A stretch of 64,000 nucleotides of DNA from Phytoseiulus persimilis. Its lineage: Eukaryota > Arthropoda > Arachnida > Mesostigmata > Phytoseiidae. The translations under genes were made by a program, and so were the position numbers. The notes beneath the pieces are model-generated. The model was not told where the DNA came from and searched no databases. It was given only the letters and a program-made list of their open reading frames with translations. Shown here piece after piece: positions 52,201 through 63,530 of the stretch (position 1 is the first letter of the stretch; every line of letters starts with the position of its first letter). Where the stretch lies: contig CM075101.1 in the NCBI GenBank assembly GCA_037576195.1, forward strand, positions 23,994,001-24,058,000, written 5' to 3'.

Positions 52201-55200
52201 GATTCCGATGGCGCACGCTGAGGTTGTCGAAGCTTTCGGAGCCGGGGACGCTTTTCGAGAATCTTCTTTTCCGAACTCACGATCGAAGAGCCCTTGTCGT
52301 CGATTCTCTCCCGAAGCTGGCGCTTTGCACCACCGTGGGCGCACTGTTAGTGATGCTTCCAGTATAATGGATTGACTTCATCGACCTCGGAAATCGGAAG
52401 CGAAATTGGTTTCGTTTCTTTCGCCACATCTGAAGATAGATCGCAGCGTGCGCACGCGCAACCGAGTTCATCAGCCACAGAGTTGCTCCCATCCTCTATC
52501 AATTCCGAAAAGTCTTCAGCACGAATGGACGGAAAGGTTCGAAGTGAGAAGACGTAGCAAAGAGGACATAGTAACGAGACTGGCTGCCCGACCTGATACA
52601 GCGGCTTACTGCTCCACTGTCCGGCAGCCGCCAACTTGCCGAGAAGACACGAAGCGGAAGCGGATATTTGAGTCGGAAGACGCCATCGCTGCATTTCTGT
52701 ATCCCTCGTTACAAAACCGACGCAACTCGAAACGGATCAGCAGGTTGCCTACATTTCGGTCGTCCCGTGTCCAGAACGCGAGGGAATCCTCCGAGAGAGT
52801 CCATTCTGCCGTGGCTGCCATCGGCATATGTCGCAGCGTTTCGGCTCCCGGGGCTTCTTGGTGCAGGGAAAGTTTCGAGGAGCATTGTCCAGAACAGCGA
52901 TGGATTACGTCCGATGCGAAATACCACTTTGGCTGTCCCTTTTCTCTTCCGAGTGAATCGCTCGAGTGGATAGGGACCCAACAACGTCAACAGCTTTTGA
53001 AAAGTTTCAGAAGTTTTCCAATCGGACAAGGGTCCTTCAAATTGAGATGTAAGATAAGTCCCGAAGTAGTCTCTAGTGGCGTGACAAGGGGAGACCACTT
53101 CGACTCATAAACAGACCCATCCTGATCGCATCAACAGTAACCGAAGCCCACAACTGGATGCATCGCGCCCGGCGCGTGAACCGCTCTGTGTGGACTCATT
53201 AATAACACGTGTTGTTGCACTCTCCGCTGACAGCCTCACTCGACGGGGGAATTCGTCCGCTGTCAGAATGAAGTCGACTCATTCGGAACGATCTCCTTCC
53301 ACGGCTGGCGCGCTTCGTGCTGTTTATCAAGCGAAGTATTTCGCCCCCGTTCTCTATTCTGGCGCGTACACAAACGTCAAAGAATTCTCGAGGAAGAGTG
53401 AGGAACGTACTGCCTCGTCAGTTCTAATCTTCAATGAATGAGCGGACGCGGTTTCCACCCGCCGGCAACTTTTCTAAATTCGGATAAAAGCAAGCGATAG
53501 ACTGCGTCTGAGAGAACCAGCAGCAAGAGTTACTCGGGTGAAAGAGTGAACTCCAGCTAAACTACGCGGGATTCAGAGTAAGGTTGATAAGCTCTTCAAC
53601 TCAGCGTTAGATTGAGATTACGGCCACCCTCACTGTTCTCAATAACGGAGGTTAATAGACTGGAAAACAAAGCCTGTATAGACGAACATCCTGCTCCCGA
53701 CGTTCTAAGCGAACCACCGTCACTCGTTGGAAGATAGCTAACGCTACGATTCGCGGCAGAGTCACAAGGGGTTGCGTCGGTCTCAGATTCTATTCCTCAA
53801 GCACAACCAGTGTCTTGAACGCTGTTCCGACTTTTCGAAAATCTGAGAGACTTCCGAGATTTCGGCTTATCGGGTGGCCCCGGGGCAGCACAATATAATA
53901 GCGATCCCTGAGTCGGGCGGCTCTCTTTTTGAACAGAAAATCTGTTGTTGTCCATCATGGCCTGATTCGCATGGCTGGAGCTCAATAAGTTCAGTCTCGG
54001 CTGGGATTCGAATCATCGCGAGTACATTCTCGGTTTCCAAGGTCAGAGATCCTTTTCCCGGATTGCATTCGTTCCCACCAGCCCTTAAACATCGAGACGG
54101 GAGCTCCTGCTGCTCCTTCAATTTCTTGAGGAGGTTCTAATGACGATCCGAACGTTCCCCAGCATCGGGCTTATCATCTCGGGTCTCCGGGGAAGCTGGA
54201 TATTGCTGATACATCAGCCACAAGTCTTACCTCATAGGCTCTGCTCATCACGGGATTCTGATGAAAACCGAACTTCATTATGGGAAAGCAGGATACGGCG
54301 ATGGTCATCTCCGCTCTGGCGATTCGGGAGGGCAGCTCTCCAATCTCCGAGACACTTCCCCGATCAGAGCATCGCTCCTCCTGTATCTGAAGTTCCGTCC
54401 AATTATCATAGAGTTCTGAGTCGGCATATCCCGAGCGCCGAGTTCCATGGATGAGATCCTCAGGAATCGGACAGACCGCCTGGGTCTCTTTGCCTGTCGG
54501 AAGAGGGCCGCTCGGGCCACTTCTTCCCAGATTTCAGCTGCGAGCAAAGGCTCCGGCTCCGAGTGTGAACTCCTTCCAGGATGAGATTCCCGACGTGTTT
54601 CGCCGAGGGCGTGCAGTGTCTGATGGACAGTTAGACTGAAATACGGCCAGTGCTTACACGCACTCGGGCAAACTCGACAAACCGGCGCCAACCGCTTCTG
54701 GCCGCACTCTCCATCATTCTTCTCCCGGCAAGAGGAGGTGGTGAAGCTGAGAAATTCGCTGAGCTTGGCGCGACGAAGCCTCGATCGTTCTGACCGGGGC
54801 ATAGTCATAGGAAGTTGAGAATCAAAATAGAGACAGACAGCCTTGGAAACTTCAAGCAAATCTTGTCAGCGTCCGATCGAATCACACGGCTCCTCGTGCT
54901 TTTCTCTCTCTCTCTCAGACAAGGATCTAATCCAGATCGTAAGGATCAATTCAAGTCTCCCGTTCGAAGATTCGCCGGCCGCTGCAGGAAGTACAGATTT
55001 CTATTTCTAATGATCCCGACGTTCGAACTCAGCGTGAGCGCCTCCTGTTTGGCCGAACGAATGAATTCCCGATCGACTTACCGGTCCCCTCTGATACATT
55101 CATCTCATAAATTCGTTCCCTCAACACGATTACAGGGAAATGGCGATTCCCTCGACCCTCCCGCGGCAGAGCATTCAAGCCCTCTAGAAACTCCCTCGCC

Positions 55201-58200
55201 GGTTCTGTTCGTTACAAAATATCAATCGAGAAGTGTTTCATTCGCACACACATGTTGGCAGCTCCCGCTCGAGTCGGGAACAGATTTCGAGTGCTTCATG
55301 GCGGGGCTCAGAACGCGGAGGAGTGTCGGGAGAGGCTTCGACTGGATGCTCTCAGCCGGAGTGGAGGGAGTCTGTCTGGGCGAAATGAACGCGAACTGAA
55401 CGATGTACTGTGCGATGGTGGAAGCTATGAGATAACTCAAGAATTGTTCGTTTCAGACGGAGACATTCATCTTCCTGTCGGTTCTGTTCACTCTCATCGT
55501 GATTGGGAACTGCGCTGTGCTCGCCACTCTGGTGGCCTCCAAAAATCGCAAGTCCAGAATGAACTTCTTCATCATGCATCTCGCCATCGCGGGTAGGTTG
55601 TTGGCAGCTCGAGCGGCTGATCCGAAATAAATTGTCAAATGTTGATTTTTTCTGGCGCAAGACAATTTGTCATCCTCGTTCTGAGTGAGTCGTCAAAACC
55701 AGCCTCGTCGCCCTTCTGAATGCGATTGCTTCCTCGTGTGGCTCTTAGTATGCACTCTCAGCTGGTGCGTTCGGAAAACACAGAGCAAGGTCCTCGGTGG
55801 ATATTACACGTGTTCATCTTCCCAAACATCATTTTCCGTTTCGTTCCGCTCGAGAGAAAGAACACGATCTGAGGTCTATCGAGAGAAGTTATCCGACGCA
55901 GAGATACTCTCGCTTTGCTATCGGTGGGGGGTCGCGATCTGAATGCCAAAACAGTGAAACGGTGTTTCTTCCACAGATTTGCTCGTGGGTTTGGTTACGG
56001 TCCTAACTGACATTCTCTGGAAGCTCATCGTAGAATGGCACGCTGGAAACGCAATGTGCAAGATCGTCAAATACGCTCAGGTGAGGAATTTCGTCCTTCC
56101 TCTCGCACGAGGAACATCATCCGCTCAATTCCTGCAGATCAGAGAGGCCTTCGAGTCGCGGAGTTGCCGCCTCTCTGATTTTCAGAAAGTTTTCAACGGC
56201 GCTCTGAGAACTCACGTTTGCCAATAGATTGTCAGGTTCACTATACTTTAGCTTTGACGAATCACATCGGGCCCCATCCGCTTGTGATTTTGGCCTGAAC
56301 GGAAACCCATAAATTTCAAAAGCGCTTCCTTCGGCCTCCCCGCTGTCCTCCACATCAATGAGATGCCAGCACGGAATATCAGAGAAGAGGCACGAAGAAC
56401 GACCCAGTTCTTCATCCCGTTCGCCTCCGCGCCGAGGATCACTTTTATATCGGCGTTCAACTTGTTGGTGAAGATTCATTAAACTTCCAAATTTTATTTC
56501 CAGGGCGTCGTAACGTACGGTTCGACGTACGTGCTCGTCGCTCTCAGCATCGACCGCTACGATGCCATCACTCATCCAATGAACTTCTCAGGCGGATGTA
56601 AGTACTCAAACCATTGGTCCCACTGATCAAAATCCCTGCCGGAAACGCAGTCGTCGCGAGTTGGCCGCTCGAAGGTCCCTTTATACGAAAGTCAGTGGAC
56701 TCGGTTTCCTTCTGGCGGAAAGCCTCCGGCATCCGGGCGCAACACGCCTAAAATCTGTCGCTTCCACTCTCCTGAGTTCCAAGGACCCCAACGATGGGGA
56801 AATGGCAGCGATGCTCCATCCTTGGAGATTTCACACGGGGCTTGACGAACTCTTCTCAGGCTTTTGAAGCGTTTTCGACCGATTCTTGTACCTGGCACGC
56901 ATCCCCGGCGCGGGCTCCTTCAAATCAAGCCCAAATCCCGAAATCTTACGATCCAGCCCTGTCCCTGCCGGACTCAAATCGAACGCGAGGAAGGATGACG
57001 GAGCGTACAACGAACAGCGACGGCTGCAGGAGCAGTGCTTCCGTGCTCTAAAACTTCGCTGGATGCCTTCGGGAATCGGGAAGGACAAAACAATGTCGCG
57101 AGACGGAGTCGGCCGATCTCTGGAGAGCGCCGTCGAAATTATCCGAGGGTTCGCCTTGACAAGTCTCGATTCCGATTCGGAAGAAACTGGCGGAAGGCGA
57201 TTCGAATCACTCGTTTCCGATCTCTCGATTCCTCCTTTCGAGAACCGTTGATTGTTGCTGGCGAGACGACGAGCTCGCTGTGGTGTCATCTTAGATCCCT
57301 CTCCGACGGCCGAGAGACGAGAATATTACATGACAATTCAGAGACAGCAACGGAAAATCCAAAATCAGCGCAAGGACTGAGTTGAAGAAGCGCTTGGAGG
57401 CATTAATCATAAGCTCGCGTCTACCACTTTTCAGGACTCAAATCTGAGCTAAGCGTGCGAGGGGGTTTTTGAGCTCTGTTGTCATCTCAGAGAAGTCTGA
57501 CAAGGAAAAATTCCCACGTATTCCAAGACTGATGGGAATCGCTGACTATTTTGGCCTATTGCCCATCTCAATTACCGCGTGAATTGAGAAAAGCTCACAG
57601 TGGTGACCTCCGGGCCGCTTTGGACGCAACGGAGCTGACTGTTTCACGGGCATTTGAAAATGATATGGAGGTTGTGTCATGTGGTCTCAGACCCCTTCCA
57701 ACTCCATGAAAATCGACAAATATGACAGATGGACCTTCCTATAGTTTGACTGCTCAGTAGCTCACCCTAGGAAGAGGATTCCCGTTGTGGTATAGGGCTG
57801 GATCGCCCATCGCGGCGATCGAATTCGCTAAACACAATGCAACTCCTCAGGAATCCATCCTCATTCAATTTTGCCCTTGGACGGATCCTTGGCCGGAGCA
57901 TGGTCATCTCTGCCGTAGTTTCTACTCAGTTCGCGCAAGCAACTGAGTATCGGGGATTCGAGCGGAAGGACACCTCTTGTTGGCACGCTGCGACACAGAT
58001 GACTCTTGGCTGTCCTCTTTCTCGAAATTCATCACTGTGCACAGCGATGCTTGAGTGCTGCTCGCGTCAGATTGAATCCGGGAGTGTTCCGGACAAGCCG
58101 GAAATACAAGGCTCTTCATTAATTTGCCCTCCGCGGTTCTCGACGGAGCTGTAATTGGGAATAGCGGTCGGTGGCTTCTCGGTGAGTTTTGTTCGCTTTG

Positions 58201-61200
58201 GGATCGAGCGGCTGTTCTCGCGAGGCACAGTGAGGTGAATAATTCCGCTGCTTAGTTCTGCCATTGTTCCGACACGATTGGAAGGAGGTTAACTTGTAGA
58301 AGCGGGATTCCGAACATATCAGACCCTCCGGTCGCTGTGATTTCCCCCTTCTGGGAGGATCGGTTGTCCCCGAAAGCTGACCAATTCAGGAATCGGTCTT
58401 GATTTCCAAGTGGGAGGCCTCAGAGCGCGTTCTGTTCGGGCGGAATAATGTTCTCCTCGCCGGGCTCACGGCCGAAGGAGAGTATTTTCGTGACTTATCC
58501 TTTTTTTCTCGTCGCGGGACTTGGAGACGTTTCTGTGGGCTGAACTAGCTTGAGTGACGGGTTGAGTCCACCAGTGGCAAGCTGAGCTGCTCATCTAGGG
58601 AGAGGAGCTAGCTAGGCTCAGAGCGGGAGGTTTTGCTTGTCCTTTGAAATGAGATGCAGTAGCCATTCTCTGCCTGAGAGAGCAGGAAGAATGAGCTCTG
58701 CTGACGACTTCTCAGTTCTTTCAACTAGAGGGAAGTTGCATGGATTAGTCCATCAACTGGCGAGCTGAATTCGTCCCCGGCTCACGCGGGAAACACGGAT
58801 CGCATAAAGGTTCGGGAGTAGGCTGTCGCGATTCATCTCTTTCCAAGGAGAACATCCGTTCGTCAGAAGCCCACGCAATTCTACTCGTGTACAGCCCAAG
58901 CGCATCGATAATGATCCAATGGACTCATAGACGTTCATCCCACATTCGTAGGGAGCTCACTATGATTGTGTTGGGGGCCTCTGAATGAATTACTTGCAGC
59001 TCACTCCATCTCGATCGGAACTGTGAATTCTCTGGACTGTTCCGAAGCCCACAAAGCGTGTTCCGCCTCAACAGTCGGTACCTGACATCAGTGTTGTCTG
59101 AGGGGCTGTTCCGGCTGAGGAATCGTTACAGAAATGGCCGACATCGGATATTTTCCGCTGTAGCGATCGGGCATCCTTCTTATGAATAAGATCCGGGTAA
59201 ACCTGGCTCACAAAGTTCTAAGAGAGCCGGGCGCTCGCACCGAACTTTTGTTGCCCGTTCAGATAAACTATCTCAGCACACCGAGGTACATTTAGTTGAG
59301 AACTTCTACGGCGGACACACCCGGAATACAATTTATATTCGTTAGAGAGGATGTGTGCACGTTCGGCTCACCTGAAACGATGATGAGCTTCCGCTGTGAA
59401 CGCAAAGGGGACTGCAATCGGCTCAACCCTCTCTTGATGAATAAACGCGGAGGACTCAACAGCTTTTTCAGCTCTGGGACCAGGCCTCTGTAACTTACTC
59501 CGCGGCCTACTCGATCGGTCTTGAGAAGCCTTGGGACCGTCCGTGAGACAGGCGTTGGAAGAGCTGCCTGTTGGAGGAAGTCGGGCTGGCGATTTCGTCA
59601 TTCAATCGTGACCCCCCATGCTCGGTTCGATGGACGTCCTTGTTCTCTACATACTTCTCTCGCGCTTCCCTTCTCGTCACGACTGAAGTTGAGTCGGAAA
59701 GTAGAGAGGCGAGCAAGCAAGCGAGCAGACAGGCAAGCACAGGAGACCATTAGTGAAAAATGGATGTAGAGATCACCTCTTCGTCAAACACCCTATCTCC
59801 AAGCCCGTCTGTTGAGTCAAGGTCGCGTGGCTGTCGTCATTTTGCAGTGATCGTTAGCGCCACGTCAAAGCGGCTGTTGGTCGCGTTAAATACAATAAAT
59901 CCAGCCGCAAAAACACGTGTGGAACAAAATGTGAGCCTGACACATAGTTCGCGGGTACCTCGCCAACCAGAAGACGTGCATGGATCACTCCTGTGCAGTG
60001 GTTCCGAGTTTCGAGTACTTATGTGGCAAATGTCTCAACCCTCGCATTCCACATGATTAACCATTTTCCACCTACTTTAAACTCGCATCGTTCTCACGGG
60101 AGAGTATCCAAAACATCTGGTGTGCACGTCATCTTCGAAGTATTTTGAATAGATGCCCGACGGAAGACAGGCTTCCAGCAACTCTCCGGCATCCGAGTCG
60201 TGAAACACTGCTGTCAAACAGATCTCCGTGACGTGTGAAGCCGCTCAACACCACGCTGGTTTATGTGTTTCTCTTCTTCAGCCTAACGATCAGATTCGTG
60301 ATTATGATGACGAGGCGCTGAGTACACCATCAACTCCCTTTCACCCCTTTCCTCGGCCTCTCAGCTCCGCACAACGAGGACTCGAGAGCAGCCCAAGATG
60401 AATGGTTGCCGAAATCATTTCTCATCCTCCACCCTTTACTGATTCCGATTGCCTTCGCTTGGATTCGATGCCGATACTATTTTGAGTCACGCACTGCTCC
60501 CTTGGCACGCTTCGAAACTTGGTTTACAACGCGTTCGTTTTGTATGCGACCTCGCTTCCGATCGCGTCATGTATGCGTGCGAGAACCCTAATGTATGAGG
60601 TGCTCGGCCGAGAGCGACATGAATTCGAAACATTCCCGGAAATTGGAGCTGTGTTCGGTCATACCGACATTGCAGCGAACTCCAAAGCATCACGAGGTCT
60701 AAATTCTCCGCGAACCAATAATTCGATCATTCGCGCCTCCCGGAAGTCAGGTTTCGCGTCCTCAAATCAGAACTCAATAATTTCGGATAATCTACTCCCG
60801 AATGGATGATGCTTCGAAGTACACGAGGAATAGACGGGACTGCAGAGGAGAACGTTGCACCGATGCATAATTTTGCGCTTGGTTAATTTTTAGGCGGCCC
60901 GACAACCGGACTCCAGAAGGGCACATGGAGCGAATTCAGTTTGGCGGTTGTCTTTTATTCTCCGGCCTAGACTTTTGTATTCGACCCATTGACGCACACG
61001 TCGACACGAGCCAAACCAAGGGCCTTTCTGCTTGCCGGAGTAGGGGTAGAATGAAAGAGCAGCCCCAGCCGTGGGTGAATGCGGTCAATCGACCTCTCGT
61101 ACCGGTTTGATCTTAGCTTCAGCAGAGGTTTTGTCTATTTCAGGGAAACGAGCACGCTGGCTTGTAGCTTCCGCCTGGCTTTTCAGTTTGATCATGGCTC

Positions 61201-62176
61201 TTCCGGCCCTCTTCATCAGCAGTGAGAAGGATATCAAAGGGATGAAACAGTGTTGGATCGAGTTTACCAAGTATGAGTGGAGGGTGAGTCCTTTTCGTTA
61301 TTAGGAGCGCACATCCGTCGACTTCATCGTCGGGAGCACGTGAGTGAATTTCGGCCTCCTCGGAACGGGAGGCGGAACGGATCCAGAAGAGTCGAATCAG
61401 ACTTGGACCCGCTGCCACCGAGCCTGTAGTCGAATTCGCCCGAGCCGAGTCCAATCTGCTCGGGTCCGATATCAAGGGGCGTTCTTCTCCATCCGTTAAC
61501 ACTCACGTTCCTTTTTGACGCTGCCCGCAGGTGTACATTACGATCGTTGCAATTTCGTTGTTCTTCATCCCAGCAATTATTATAGCGGCTTGCTACTCTA
61601 TCATTGTCTACACCATCTGGACCAAGTCTAAAATGCTCTCTTATCCGAAGAGTAGTCACTCGGCTTCTAAAACATCCAAATCCAGCGTGTCTGTTGGTGA
61701 GCTTGGATCGAGTTCCGCTTGATTTCGTCCTCAAGGGCAGGAGCATCGTTTCGTTCCCAATCATGGTTGTATCTCGAGCGAGTGAGCTGATTCTTCCTCT
61801 GTTCCGATGCTCCACAGGTGGATTATCGACCAAAAGTCAGAAGAGCTCCGCGTCTGCGACCGCCGACGTTGAGAGCAAAAGGGCCAGTTCCAGAGGTATC
61901 ATTCCCAGGGCTAAAATCAAGACCATCAAAATGACTCTCATCATTGTGTTTGGTGAGTAAGAATGAACTCACCGAGCGAAGAGGAAGTCTGCGCCAACGA
62001 TCCCTTTTTCTTCGTTGGGCTCATCGGAGGATGAATAACGGATCTTCGGTTCGTGGTCAGCTGTCAAACATGGAAACGGAGGGGTTGATGGTATGCAGCA
62101 ACATATGTGGGAACGCGGCTAATCAATCCGGCGGAGTTCGTGTGACAATGACTTTCCTCCTCGTTTCCGCCGCGAG

Positions 62177-62232
<56 letters not shown>

Positions 62233-63530
62233 GCAACTTGAGTCGCCAACGACAGAACGCGGTTGCGTTGCCGGCGAGGGCTCCGGTCAGGTACTCCGCA
62301 GATCCAGGAGTCGAACTTGAAGGAAAAACAGACGCGAACGTTGCTCTGCGTGGCTCGATGACAAATGGTCAATGTTCCGGCCTCGAATGTTTGCACGTAA
62401 ATTTGCTCTTGCGCCCAAGAAACCTGGTCCGAAGTGGACACGCTGATGGACTCGGGTGGCGCTGCGAGTGCGGATCGGTCAGCTGGAAGAACAATGCTGC
62501 AGCCATCCCGCGGAGATTCAGATGAATATTTGAACTGCTGAACGCTGACGCTTCAGTTGCGGTTTCGCGGTTCCCGGGAGAGTTTTTGCCCAGCCCCATT
62601 TGTCACATGACCACGGGGAAGCTGTCGTCGTTCATCACAAAAAGCTCTGAGATTGCACAGTGAGGAGAGCTCATCCCATGCCCATTCGTCCATGACAGCT
62701 TCGCGAAGTTCCGATTTCGGCACTCAAGATCAGTCGACATGGGGATGATAGAATCTTGGACAGAGCAGATGATGATTCAGATGGAGGCGTTGTACGCATA
62801 GAATAGAAATAGGAGACGTTCGTGCTCATTGGTCAGGCCGAATATTCTGCCTGCCGGTCACATGAGAGGAGATACGATCACTTTTGACGGTCATTCATTG
62901 TTTTTGCAGTTTTCGTTATATGCTGGAGTCCCTACATGATTTACGATCTCCTACAAGTATACGACTACGTTATATTCGAAGACAAGAAGACAGAAACCGC
63001 AGTATCAACGTTCATGCAGTCCCTGGCACCGCTCAACTCGTTGGCCAACCCAATAGTGTACTGCCTCTTCTCCACGCACATTTGCAGGAATATCAGGTAA
63101 CAACGACGGTCTATGCTTCAGGTCGCACAGCTCTGGTATCTCTCCAACATTTCCGCACAAATTTATCGAATTTTTATCGACTACTTCGAGGAGAATACTA
63201 GCGTACTCGAATTCGTTCCCACACAATCTAACCAGAGCCTGATTTGCGAGTGTATGTCCCCACGAATCTATGTAGCGCACAGAAGAGTGCTGCACACTCA
63301 CCGGAGGCGGGATTATCTACGACGCAAACCCGACTTAATTAGAAACATTCCAACTAACTAAGCCGTTCGGTTTGTTTTGAATCCAACTCTAACTAAACTT
63401 CATCCGTTCGCTTCGCTCAACTGTCAGGGATTTCATAAGGACGCACTTCATGGTGACTAAATTTGGAGGCTTTTCGCTTAAGCAGCCTTGCCTAAATTCC
63501 GAGGTTCCGAGCGGCCATTATTCGACCTAG
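37137..63530 (+). CDS. CCAPR: CCAP receptor, class A GPCR, 9-exon coding span
   Basis: This is the split coding region of a crustacean cardioactive peptide receptor, a plasma-membrane neuropeptide GPCR. Joined exons 37137-37298, 55457-55592, 55977-56080, 56504-56597, 61144-61283, 61531-61696, 61818-61952, 62910-63096 and 63428-63530 give about 408 residues. All introns are GT-AG and every phase agrees. Class A landmarks are present: GN in TM1 (N72), LAIAD in TM2 (D100), the disulphide pair C127/C202, DRY at 151-153, W177 in TM4, P226 in TM5, CWSP at 317-320 and NPIVY at 359-363. The loop-2 run [13 protein letters not shown] and the TM6 run [14 protein letters not shown] are, as I recall the family, typical of arthropod CCAP receptors; vertebrate neuropeptide S receptors are relatives. 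The seven-helix core is certain. The first exon's upstream limit and the last exon are less so. No 5' UTR exon or promoter was identified. Confidence 0.93.
38184..38739 (+). pseudogene. probable decayed VMO-I-like (vitelline membrane outer layer protein I) fragment
   Basis: VMO-I proteins are secreted beta-prism proteins with three repeats, each a W..W..C stretch ending in a DDTAxNGVRxxC-type motif. One frame here gives repeat-1-like [11 protein letters not shown] (ending near 38378). It then gives repeat-2-like [21 protein letters not shown] and repeat-3-like [12 protein letters not shown] with AVTFALK. After a +1 shift near 38690 it gives [14 protein letters not shown]. The two NGVRAC stretches are 19 bases long with three differences, all silent in this frame. 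In-frame TAA (38382-38384) and TGA (38418-38420) lie between repeats 1 and 2. A phase-correct GTAACG...CTCCAG intron could remove both stops but would also delete the expected Trp. It lies inside the first coding intron of CCAPR, same strand. The antisense frame is also open, so the call stays tentative. Confidence 0.4.
38740..55456 (+). other. remainder of CCAPR intron 1
   Basis: Intron 1 runs 37299-55456 (18,158 bases, GTGAGC...TTTCAG). After the VMO-I-like fragment I recognise no nested gene. There is a pyrimidine-rich stretch near 44.98-45.24 kb, a G run at 48.7 kb, and a stop-poor CpG-rich stretch at about 51.5-52.3 kb that is open in several frames on both strands and may be a promoter or first-exon region of an unidentified gene. 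Confidence 0.7.
48724..48738 (+). repeat. poly-G tract of 15
   Basis: This is a perfect G run inside the large first coding intron of CCAPR. Confidence 0.95.
55457..55592 (+). CDS. CCAPR: CCAPR coding exon 2: TM1, first intracellular loop, start of TM2
   Basis: The acceptor TTTCAG precedes codons starting TETFIFL and running through TM1 ([12 protein letters not shown]). The basic loop [11 protein letters not shown] follows, then the first half of TM2 (IMHLAIA). The donor is G|GTAGGT, and the split codon completes as the conserved TM2 Asp (D100). No long ATG-initiated frame covers this exon, so ORF-only gene calling misses it. Of 45 codons, 35 end in G or C by hand count. Confidence 0.95.
55977..56080 (+). 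CDS. CCAPR: CCAPR coding exon 3: end of TM2, first extracellular loop, start of TM3
   Basis: The acceptor is TTCCACAG. The exon completes TM2 ([15 protein letters not shown]), the short loop EWHAGN, and the TM3 cysteine C127 followed by KIVKYAQ. The loop and Cys spacing are typical of the CCAP/vasopressin-like receptor group. The donor CAG|GTGAGG is phase 0. Confidence 0.95.
56504..56597 (+). CDS. CCAPR: CCAPR coding exon 4: TM3 core and DRY motif
   Basis: The acceptor is ATTTCCAG. The 31 full codons encode the TM3 remainder ([15 protein letters not shown]) and the G-protein coupling motif [13 protein letters not shown], the most diagnostic segment for CCAP receptors. The donor GGAT|GTAAGT splits the next codon, which becomes Trp with exon 5. 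Confidence 0.96.
56598..61143 (+). other. CCAPR intron 4
   Basis: This is a GTAAGT...TTTCAG intron of 4,546 bases with a phase-1 split codon. I see only chance-length open frames and no recognisable nested gene or repeat. Confidence 0.85.
61144..61283 (+). CDS. CCAPR: CCAPR coding exon 5: TM4 and second extracellular loop
   Basis: The acceptor is GTCTATTTCAG. The exon contains a basic start (WKRARW), TM4 with W177 and P186, and the extracellular loop ending CWIEF, whose Cys (C202) pairs with C127. The donor AGG|GTGAGT is phase 0. A 4.5 kb intron separates it from exon 4. Confidence 0.95.
61531..61696 (+). CDS. CCAPR: CCAPR coding exon 6: TM5 and first part of intracellular loop 3
   Basis: The acceptor is CTGCCCGCAG. 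TM5 includes P226 and ends in a [10 protein letters not shown] run. The loop that follows is Lys/Ser-rich ([20 protein letters not shown]) with many potential phosphorylation sites. The donor G|GTGAGC is phase 1. Confidence 0.95.
61818..61952 (+). CDS. CCAPR: CCAPR coding exon 7: end of intracellular loop 3, start of TM6
   Basis: The acceptor is CTCCACAG. The exon continues the Ser-rich loop, with a possible kinase site at KRASS. A basic segment ([10 protein letters not shown]) then leads into TM6. Its boundaries separate a pure loop segment from helices. The donor TTTG|GTGAGT is phase 1. Confidence 0.94.
62182..62225 (+). repeat. (TC)22 microsatellite in CCAPR intron 7
   Basis: This is a perfect TC dinucleotide repeat of 44 bases lying between coding exons 7 and 8 of the CCAP receptor gene. 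Its pyrimidine run could distract splice prediction, but it is 685 bases from the exon 8 acceptor. Confidence 0.97.
62910..63096 (+). CDS. CCAPR: CCAPR coding exon 8: TM6, third extracellular loop, TM7, helix 8 start
   Basis: The acceptor is TGTTTTTGCAG. TM6 carries CWSP (P320), followed by a [18 protein letters not shown] loop, and TM7 has NPIVY (359-363). Helix 8 begins FSTHICRNI. The splice donor AG|GTAACA is weaker than the others. If it is not used, the next triplet is TAA and the protein ends directly after Arg375. Confidence 0.93.
63428..63530 (+). CDS. CCAPR: CCAPR candidate last exon: C-terminal tail
   Basis: A good acceptor (pyrimidine-rich, CAACTGTCAG, with CTAAC-type branch sequences upstream) is followed by a phase-correct frame of 33 codons ending in TAG. 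It would extend helix 8 with an amphipathic run ([15 protein letters not shown]) and one Cys suitable for palmitoylation. I do not recognise the tail itself, and a different exon beyond the window is possible. Confidence 0.45.

Noticed and set aside
54815-55399. 194-codon plus frame just before CCAPR exon 2
   Set aside because: It lies in intron 1, in a different frame from exon 2, lacks recognisable sequence, and is interrupted before the exon 2 acceptor.
63123-63240. Alternative CCAPR last exon after GCTTCAG at 63122
   Set aside because: The frame is phase-compatible, but the intron would be only 26 bases, too short to splice.
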